Part shown: piece by piece, positions 38,377 through 43,385 of the stretch
Numbering within the stretch: position 1 is the first letter of the stretch
Layout of the letters: each line of letters opens with the position of its first letter
Source: Ectothiorhodospira shaposhnikovii
GTDB taxonomy: Bacteria; Pseudomonadota; Gammaproteobacteria; Ectothiorhodospirales; Ectothiorhodospiraceae
DNA: 43,385 bases
NCBI RefSeq assembly: GCF_016584105.1
Contig: NZ_NRSM01000029.1
Coordinates: 1-43,385, forward strand
Direction: 5' to 3'
Position numbers and translations under genes: made by a program
Notes under the pieces: generated by a model
Told to the model about the DNA's origin: nothing
What the model saw: the letters and a program-made list of their open reading frames with translations, nothing else
Database searches by the model: none

Positions 38377-38733
38377 ATGGCTCGTGTAGCAGGTGTCAAT
38401 ATTCCGGACCACAAACATGCCGTGATTGCCCTTCAGGCAATCTACGGTGTTGGCAAAACCCGTGCCCAGAAGATCTGTGAGGCAGCTGGGATTCGTCCGG
38501 ACATCAAGATCCGCGAACTCTCCGAAGACGAAGTGGAGAAGGTGCGTACGGAAGTGGGTCGTTTTACGGTCGAGGGTGATCTTCGTCGTGAGACTTCCAT
38601 GAACATCAAGCGCTTGATGGATCTGGGTTGCTACCGGGGCTTGCGCCACCGTCGCGGCCTGCCTCTGCGCGGTCAGCGTACCCGCACGAATGCGCGCACC
38701 CGCAAGGGACCGCGTCGCCCCATCCGCAAGTAA
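38377..38733 (+). CDS. rpsM: 30S ribosomal protein S13
   Basis: A 30S head protein forming bridges with L5 and contacting P-site tRNA. 118 aa. It begins [20 protein letters not shown], with the helix-two-turn-helix segment [18 protein letters not shown] and the C-terminal [24 protein letters not shown] lies upstream of the ATG. First gene of the alpha operon. Confidence 0.98.
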   Translation: MARVAGVNIPDHKHAVIALQAIYGVGKTRAQKICEAAGIRPDIKIRELSEDEVEKVRTEVGRFTVEGDLRRETSMNIKRLMDLGCYRGLRHRRGLPLRGQRTRTNARTRKGPRRPIRK

Positions 38734-38757
38734 TTATCAGGATTACAGGAAACAGGT

Positions 38758-39147
38758 ATGGCACAGGCCCCCACCCGGACCCGTAAGAAGGTCAAGAAGT
38801 CCGTCTCCGACGGTGTGGCGCATGTCTATGCGTCCTTCAACAACACGATCGTGACGATCACCGACCGCCAGGGCAATACCCTGTCCTGGGCCACGGCCGG
38901 TGGTTCCGGGTTCCGCGGCTCCCGCAAGAGCACGCCGTTCGCCGCCCAGGTGGCTGCCGAGCGTGCCGGTACGGCTGCTCAGGAATATGGTCTCAAGAAT
39001 CTGGAAGTGCTCGTCAAGGGTCCTGGCCCGGGGCGGGAGTCGGCGGTTCGCGCCCTGAATAACGTGGGCTTCAAGATCACGAACATCAGCGACATCACGC
39101 CGATTCCCCACAATGGTTGCCGTCCGCCGAAGAAGCGGCGCGTATAG
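38758..39147 (+). CDS. rpsK: 30S ribosomal protein S11
   Basis: A platform protein near the Shine-Dalgarno helix. 129 aa. Conserved parts are [39 protein letters not shown] and the end [18 protein letters not shown], including the Asn-Gly pair that can form isoaspartate in E. coli S11. Confidence 0.99.
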   Translation: MAQAPTRTRKKVKKSVSDGVAHVYASFNNTIVTITDRQGNTLSWATAGGSGFRGSRKSTPFAAQVAAERAGTAAQEYGLKNLEVLVKGPGPGRESAVRALNNVGFKITNISDITPIPHNGCRPPKKRRV

Positions 39148-39162
39148 TCCCGGAGGAGCACC

Positions 39163-39783
39163 ATGGCACGTTATATTGGTCCCAAGTGCAAGCTGAGTCG
39201 CCGCGAAGGCACCGACTTGTCCCTGAAGAGCCGCGTCCGCGCACTGGATTCCAAGTGCAAGCTGGACAAGGCTCCCGGGCAGCACGGCGATCGCCGTACC
39301 CGCCTGTCCGACTACGGTGTGCAGCTGCGTGAAAAGCAGAAGCTGCGCCGTATCTATGGAGTGCTGGAGCGTCAGTTCCGCAACTACTATAAGGAAGCGA
39401 GCCGCCTGAAGGGCTCCACCGGTGACAATCTGCTTCGTCTGCTGGAATGCCGGCTGGACAATGTGGTGTACCGGATGGGTTTCGGCAGCACCCGCGCGGA
39501 AGCCCGTCAGCTGGTGAGCCACAAGGCCATCCAGGTGAACGGTCGCACCGTGAACATCCCTTCCTATCAGGTCAAGCCCACGGACGTGATCTCCATTCGC
39601 GAGAAGTCCCGCAAGCAGGTCCGCATCCAGGATTCCCTGGCGCTGGCCGAGCAGTTCGGCTTCCCCGAGTGGGTGGACGTGGACACCAAGAAAATGGAAG
39701 GCGTGTTCAAGAACGCTCCTGAGCGCAGCGACCTGCCGGCGGATATCAACGAATCCCTGGTGGTCGAGCTCTACTCCAAGTAA
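39163..39783 (+). CDS. rpsD: 30S ribosomal protein S4
   Basis: A primary 16S rRNA binder and accuracy protein; in E. coli the repressor of the alpha operon through a pseudoknot at rpsM. 206 aa. It begins [20 protein letters not shown]; the S4 RNA-binding domain is at [20 protein letters not shown] through [18 protein letters not shown]. Only two cysteines occur in the N-terminal region (9 and 32), so no zinc knuckle. GGAGG precedes the ATG. Confidence 0.99.
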   Translation: MARYIGPKCKLSRREGTDLSLKSRVRALDSKCKLDKAPGQHGDRRTRLSDYGVQLREKQKLRRIYGVLERQFRNYYKEASRLKGSTGDNLLRLLECRLDNVVYRMGFGSTRAEARQLVSHKAIQVNGRTVNIPSYQVKPTDVISIREKSRKQVRIQDSLALAEQFGFPEWVDVDTKKMEGVFKNAPERSDLPADINESLVVELYSK

Positions 39784-39801
39784 TCAGTTACGAGGTCTTT
39801 G

Positions 39802-40806
39802 ATGCAGACCAAGGTCAACGAACTCCTCAAGCCTCGGCATATCGAGGTCCAGTCCATCACGGACAATGTGTCCAAGGTGGTGCTGGAGCCGCTTGAGCGG
39901 GGTTTCGGTCATACGCTCGGCAATGCACTTCGCCGTATTCTGCTGTCCTCCATCCCCGGCGCCGCCGTGGTGGAGGCAGAGATCGAAGGTGTGTTGCATG
40001 AGTACACCACCCTCGAAGGGGTTCAGGAGGATGTCGTCGATGTCCTGCTGAACCTGAAGGGTATCGCACTGCGCATGACTGCCCGGGACGAAGCCACCCT
40101 GGTCCTGAAGAAGAAGGGGCCGGGTGTGGTCACGGCGGGTGACATCGCCCTGGATCATGACGTGGAAGTGGTGAATCCGGAGCATGTCATTGCGCATCTC
40201 ACCAAGAGTGGTGAGCTGAACATGACCCTGAAGGTGGGCAAGGGTCGCGGCTATCAGCCGGTGTCCGCCCGTCGTCAGGCCGATGGCGAGGATCGCCCGA
40301 TCGGTCGCCTGATGCTGGATGCCAGCTTCAGCCCGATCCGTCGTGTGGCCTACAACGTGGAAAGTGCCCGTGTGGAACAGCGCACCGACATGGATCGCCT
40401 GGTCATCGAACTGGAGACCAACGGCACTGTGTCACCGGACGACGCCATTCGTCAGGCGGCCACCATCCTGCAGAGTCAGTTGATGGCATTCGTGGAACTG
40501 CGGGGTGACGAGACCGTGACCCAGGAAAGCAAGTCCATGGACATCGATCCGATCCTGCTGCGGCCGGTGGATGACCTGGAGCTGACGGTGCGTTCGGCCA
40601 ACTGCCTGAAGGCGGAGAACATCTACTACATCGGTGATCTGATTCAGAGAACCGAAGTGGAGTTGCTCAAGACCCCGAACCTGGGCAAGAAGTCCCTGAC
40701 CGAGATCAAGGACGTGCTGGCATCTCATGGCCTGTCCATGGGCATGCGTCTTGAGAATTGGCCGCCGCCGGGCCTTAAAGAACACGAAAAGAAGAGCGCC
40801 GGTTAA
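39802..40806 (+). CDS. rpoA: DNA-directed RNA polymerase subunit alpha
   Basis: Assembles RNA polymerase through its N-terminal dimer domain ([20 protein letters not shown] at about 32-51). Through its C-terminal domain it binds UP-element DNA and activators; the DNA-contacting arginine sits in [18 protein letters not shown]. 334 aa (E. coli 329). ATG at 39802 is preferred to a TTG one codon upstream. It sits between rpsD and rplQ as in nearly all proteobacteria. Confidence 0.99.
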   Translation: MQTKVNELLKPRHIEVQSITDNVSKVVLEPLERGFGHTLGNALRRILLSSIPGAAVVEAEIEGVLHEYTTLEGVQEDVVDVLLNLKGIALRMTARDEATLVLKKKGPGVVTAGDIALDHDVEVVNPEHVIAHLTKSGELNMTLKVGKGRGYQPVSARRQADGEDRPIGRLMLDASFSPIRRVAYNVESARVEQRTDMDRLVIELETNGTVSPDDAIRQAATILQSQLMAFVELRGDETVTQESKSMDIDPILLRPVDDLELTVRSANCLKAENIYYIGDLIQRTEVELLKTPNLGKKSLTEIKDVLASHGLSMGMRLENWPPPGLKEHEKKSAG

Positions 40807-40847
40807 CCCCGGTCGTCTCGCAGATTTTGACTTAAGGAATATAAGCC

Positions 40848-41234
40848 ATGCGTCACCGTCACTCGGGTAGGCAACTTAATCGCAACAGTTCACACCGCAA
40901 GGCCACCATGCAGAGCCTGGCGCTGTCGCTGTTCCGCCACGAAGCGATCAAGACGACGCTGCCCAAGGCGAAGGAACTGCGCCGGGTGGCTGAGCCCTTG
41001 ATCACTCTGGCAAAGGAAGATAGCGTCCATACCCGCCGTCTCGCCTTTGCACGTCTGCGGGACGACGAGATCGTGGGCAAGCTGTTCAATGAACTGGGGC
41101 CCCGCTACCAGGCGCGTCCGGGTGGGTACCTGCGTATCCTGAAGTGTGGTTTCCGTAAGGGAGACAACGCACCGATGGCCTACGTGGAGCTGGTGGACCG
41201 TCCGGAGCTTGCGGCTGCAGAGGCCGCCGAGTAA
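40848..41234 (+). CDS. rplQ: 50S ribosomal protein L17
   Basis: A protein near the tunnel exit. 128 aa. It begins [20 protein letters not shown], the near-universal start, and includes [20 protein letters not shown] and [20 protein letters not shown]. It is the last gene of the ribosomal block and is followed by a strong terminator 36 bases after the stop. Confidence 0.99.
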   Translation: MRHRHSGRQLNRNSSHRKATMQSLALSLFRHEAIKTTLPKAKELRRVAEPLITLAKEDSVHTRRLAFARLRDDEIVGKLFNELGPRYQARPGGYLRILKCGFRKGDNAPMAYVELVDRPELAAAEAAE

Positions 41235-41270
41235 TCTTTTTCGGCATCATCTGCTGTTCATGCTGTTTTG

Positions 41271-41297
41271 AAAAAGCCGGCCTTGTGCCGGCTTTTT
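41271..41297 (+). terminator. Rho-independent terminator of the alpha operon
   Basis: AAAAAGCCGGC (41271-41281), loop CTTGT, GCCGGCTTTTT (41287-41297): a perfect stem with A-run and T-run, which could act in both directions. It ends the ribosomal protein block. Confidence 0.93.
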
Positions 41298-41351
41298 CGT
41301 GTCCGTGTGGTGTCGGATGCCATGCATGACTCTGAAAGGGAGGGCGGTTTC

Positions 41352-42080
41352 GTGATCGTGACCTTTACCGATTTTGGCAGGGAGGGGCCCTATCTGGGGC
41401 AGATGGAGGCAGTGCTGGCTCATCGGGCGCCGCTTTCCCGGGTGATTCACCTGCAGAGCGATGCGCCGGCCTTTCGCCCCCGGGCCGCCGCCTATCTGCT
41501 GCAGGCACTGTTGGCGCCTTTTCCGCCGGGGTGCGTGTTTCTGTGCGTGGTGGATCCAGGGGTGGGGACGGCCCGCCGCCCCCTGATGCTGCGTGCCGGC
41601 GCGCACTGGTTTGTTGGGCCCGACAACGGCTTGCTGCTGCCGGCGGCCTGTAGCCAGGGTGCGATGGAGGCACGGGTACTCCGCTGGGAGCCTCCGTTCC
41701 TTTCCCAAAGTTTTCATGGCCGGGATCTGTTTGCGCCGGTGGCGGCCATGCTGGCCAATGGGGAATCCGTTCCGGGTGATCCGGTCCAGCCGGATGCGTT
41801 GCAAGGCTGGGACTGGCCCGCCGCCTTATGGGAGGTGATCTATGTGGATGCCTATGGCAATGCAATGACCGGGATTCCTGCTAATTCGCTGAGTGATGCG
41901 GTGGTGCTCAACCTGGCGGATGAGCATATTCCCTATCGGCGGGTCTTTGGGGAGGTGGGTCCGGGAGTCCCGTTCTGGTACCGCAATTCCATCGGTCTGG
42001 TGGAGATTGCCGTGAATCAGGGTAGCGCCGCCGAGCGACTGGGGCTTGAAGTCGGCAGCCCCGTTGGGTGCGCGGGATGA
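41352..42080 (+). CDS. SAM hydroxide adenosyltransferase (DUF62 family)
   Basis: Predicted to split S-adenosylmethionine into adenosine and methionine with water, by homology to SAM hydrolases and to chlorinase/fluorinase relatives. 242 aa. Motifs are TFTDFG at the start (Asp7), DPGVGT (68-73), GPDNGLLLPA, FHGRDLFAPVAA and YVDAYGNAMT. The GTG at 41352 is chosen because GGAGG lies 8 bases upstream and the protein then begins IVTFTDFG, as is usual; an ATG at 41322 is the alternative. Family members act on SAM in vitro, but the cellular role is poorly known. It is encoded just downstream of the rplQ terminator with no obvious partner. Confidence 0.88.
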   Translation: MIVTFTDFGREGPYLGQMEAVLAHRAPLSRVIHLQSDAPAFRPRAAAYLLQALLAPFPPGCVFLCVVDPGVGTARRPLMLRAGAHWFVGPDNGLLLPAACSQGAMEARVLRWEPPFLSQSFHGRDLFAPVAAMLANGESVPGDPVQPDALQGWDWPAALWEVIYVDAYGNAMTGIPANSLSDAVVLNLADEHIPYRRVFGEVGPGVPFWYRNSIGLVEIAVNQGSAAERLGLEVGSPVGCAG

Positions 42081-42173
42081 GGCTATTCTGCCCGCAGGTG
42101 GGGGCGGGCGTGCTTTCGTCTTGCCCTGGAAGGCATATATCCTGACCCGTTTGGTCATTTCCGGGAGAGATTC

Positions 42174-43067
42174 ATGAAGCCTGCGGGCGCGTATCGATTC
42201 AGACGAGCTATCCGGCCCTTTTCCTACACCGTGGCAATTGCCGCCTGTGGTCTAGGCACGGTGCTGGCACTGCAGCAGGGATACGGCAATCTCTGGCTGG
42301 CGCTGCTGATCATCGGGGCCGGGGTGCTCATTCAGGCGGCGGTGAACCTGATCAATGATCATGCCGACCTGCCGGTGCTGGAATCCCGGTTCCAGGCCGG
42401 TGAAGGGGAAGCGCGACAGGAGTGGGCCGAGGCTATCCGTCATGTTCGGCGCTACCACGCCCTGGGATTGATGTTCTTTGGCTTTTCGGTGTTGATCGGG
42501 TTGGGGCTTGTTCTGATGCAGGGATGGCCTTTGCTGGTGATTATTGTTCTGGGCTTGCTGGGTGGTTATTTCTATTCCGCAGAGCCTATCCACTACAAGC
42601 GCCGGGGGCTTGGTGTGGTGCTGGTGTTCTGGTTCATGGGTGTCCTGTTGGTGGGCGGGTCGGCCATGGCCATGGGGGCGCCGCTGAGTCTGTCCATGTT
42701 GGCGGTAAGTATCCCGTTCAGTCTGCTTACATCCTTGCTGCTGTTGGCGAACGAGATTCGGGATCATGAAGAAGATCGCCGCCATGGTCTGGGGACATTG
42801 ACGGTGAGAATCGGGCTCGACGCCGGGCGGTACCTCTATGTGGCCATGTTGGTAGGTGCTTACTTGGTGAGCCTGGGGTTGTGGCTGGCAGGTTTGCTAC
42901 CCTGGGTGTGGCAGCTTCTTTTTTCGTTGCCTCTGGCTTTTGTGCCGTTGATGAAGGTCATCGACCGGCAAGCGGACCGCGGCGATTTGCCTCCGTTGAC
43001 CGGAAGGCTGTTTGCGGTATTTGCCCTGCTGTTTCTGTGTGCCTTCGTGCTGGATGTCGTGCTCTAG
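42174..43067 (+). CDS. UbiA-family prenyltransferase (MenA-like)
   Basis: An integral membrane prenyltransferase of 297 aa with about eight or nine helices. Two Asp-rich motifs bind the Mg-diphosphate: NLINDHAD (Asn61, Asp62, Asp65) and NEIRDHEEDRRHG (Asp197, Asp201). The spacing and the sequence TLTVRIG after the second motif are nearest to MenA-type 1,4-dihydroxy-2-naphthoate prenyltransferases. No menaquinone or ubiquinone gene is in view, so the acceptor could also be another aromatic or sugar lipid. GGGAGAG precedes the ATG by about 5 bases. It is separated from the SAM hydrolase gene by 93 bases. Confidence 0.85.
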   Translation: MKPAGAYRFRRAIRPFSYTVAIAACGLGTVLALQQGYGNLWLALLIIGAGVLIQAAVNLINDHADLPVLESRFQAGEGEARQEWAEAIRHVRRYHALGLMFFGFSVLIGLGLVLMQGWPLLVIIVLGLLGGYFYSAEPIHYKRRGLGVVLVFWFMGVLLVGGSAMAMGAPLSLSMLAVSIPFSLLTSLLLLANEIRDHEEDRRHGLGTLTVRIGLDAGRYLYVAMLVGAYLVSLGLWLAGLLPWVWQLLFSLPLAFVPLMKVIDRQADRGDLPPLTGRLFAVFALLFLCAFVLDVVL

Positions 43068-43097
43068 CGGCTTGTCGGAGAGGCGAGAACAGTCGCT

Positions 43098-43145
43098 CTC
43101 CACGAAATTGTGGAGGCAGCAAAAAACGCTCTCCTTGCGGGAGAG
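43098..43145. repeat. Two small palindromes after the prenyltransferase gene
   Basis: CTCCAC-GAAATT-GTGGAG (43098-43115) and CTCTCC-TTGCG-GGAGAG (43129-43145), separated by GCAGCAAAAAACG. The second shares its core with the palindrome at 13513-13538. They may terminate or insulate transcription ahead of the strong promoters that follow. Confidence 0.55.
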
Positions 43146-43252
43146 GGGGGAAGGGAAGAGTGTGCCAGGGTTTGTCTGCTGTTGGTTGTGATTTTAAGTG
43201 ATTGAAAGTATTTGTCTTTTCAAGAAATTTCAAAAAAGATTCAAAAAGGGAG

Positions 43253-43280
43253 TTGACGGGAAAACTGAGGGGCCTATAAT
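43253..43280 (+). promoter_or_regulatory. Strong promoter P1 of a stable-RNA operon beyond the window
   Basis: TTGACG (43253-43258), a 16-base spacer and a perfect TATAAT (43275-43280). The A/T-rich stretch at 43200-43248 is a likely UP element, and GCGCGCTCT after the -10 is a GC-rich discriminator as in rRNA P1 promoters. No gene follows inside the remaining 105 bases. Confidence 0.8.
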
Positions 43281-43346
43281 GCGCGCTCTCCAACGGCGAG
43301 ACGGTCTGAACCGAAACGCGGTTGGCAAGATTAAGAGATCGGGGAG

Positions 43347-43375
43347 TTGACAAACGGTTTCGAGATCTTCAGAAT
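43347..43375 (+). promoter_or_regulatory. Second tandem promoter P2 near the window end
   Basis: A perfect TTGACA (43347-43352), a 17-base spacer and CAGAAT (43370-43375, 4 of 6). It lies about 95 bases downstream of P1, the tandem spacing common for rRNA operons. The product is outside the window. Confidence 0.55.
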
Positions 43376-43385
43376 TGTCCTCTTC

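Noticed and set aside
41268..41351. N-terminal extension of the SAM hydrolase from TTG 41268
   Set aside because: It would be translated from the alpha-operon terminator stem; the GTG at 41352 has a strong ribosome binding site and fits the family start.
42174..43067. Assigning the gene symbol menA or ubiA
   Set aside because: Only the family motifs are clear; no quinone biosynthesis genes nearby decide the substrate.

Overview
The window is chromosomal DNA from a GC-rich gammaproteobacterium. This is inferred from the gene order tRNA-Tyr/Gly/Thr - tuf - tRNA-Trp - secE - nusG - rplKAJL - rpoBC - rpsLG - fusA - tuf - S10/spc/alpha clusters, from separate rpoB and rpoC of gammaproteobacterial length, and from a zinc-type L36 beside a zinc-free S14. 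The accessory left part (an exosortase-A-associated acyl-CoA ligase, an HprK-related kinase cassette, UDP-sugar enzymes) and the Pseudomonas-like REP palindromes suggest a free-living, exopolysaccharide-forming organism. An affiliation near Ectothiorhodospiraceae/Chromatiales is only a guess.

Left accessory region (1-9.4 kb). An AMP-forming acyl-CoA ligase of the exosortase-A-associated type runs leftward out of the window. Divergent from it is a secreted trypsin-like (DegP-type, no PDZ) serine protease. After a palindromic repeat and a small two-helix membrane protein comes a 675-base AT-richer stretch without a gene. Then follows a tightly packed four-gene cassette (3577-6617): a Tat-signal secreted protein with a C-x3-PGYW motif, a PqqD-like peptide chaperone, an HprK-related P-loop kinase and a PF14907-type nucleotidyltransferase. 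Their ends overlap or nearly touch, so they are probably translated together. This is the least understood part of the window and the best candidate for an undescribed system. On the opposite strand follow galE and ugd, which supply UDP-galactose and UDP-glucuronate and fit an exopolysaccharide locus; a cluster of REP-type palindromes lies between them.

Housekeeping region (9.4-41.3 kb), all on the plus strand. A strong sigma70 promoter (9391-9419) drives three tRNAs and the first tuf gene. tRNA-Trp, secE and nusG follow, then the L11-L1 and L10-L7/L12-RNA polymerase genes with a recognisable L10 autoregulatory leader. The str cluster (rpsL, rpsG, fusA, second tuf) starts at a consensus promoter that is followed at once by the rpoC-distal terminator hairpin. 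The S10, spc and alpha clusters run without interruption to rplQ, with an unusually long structured gap between rpsJ and rplC and a clear promoter before rpsM. A strong terminator closes the block. The two tuf genes are almost identical in their centre and differ mainly at both ends, the mark of gene conversion.

Right end (41.3-43.4 kb). A SAM-hydrolysing DUF62-family enzyme and a UbiA-family prenyltransferase are followed by small palindromes. The last 135 bases hold two tandem strong promoters with an AT-rich upstream element, suggesting that a stable-RNA operon (probably rRNA) begins just beyond the window.
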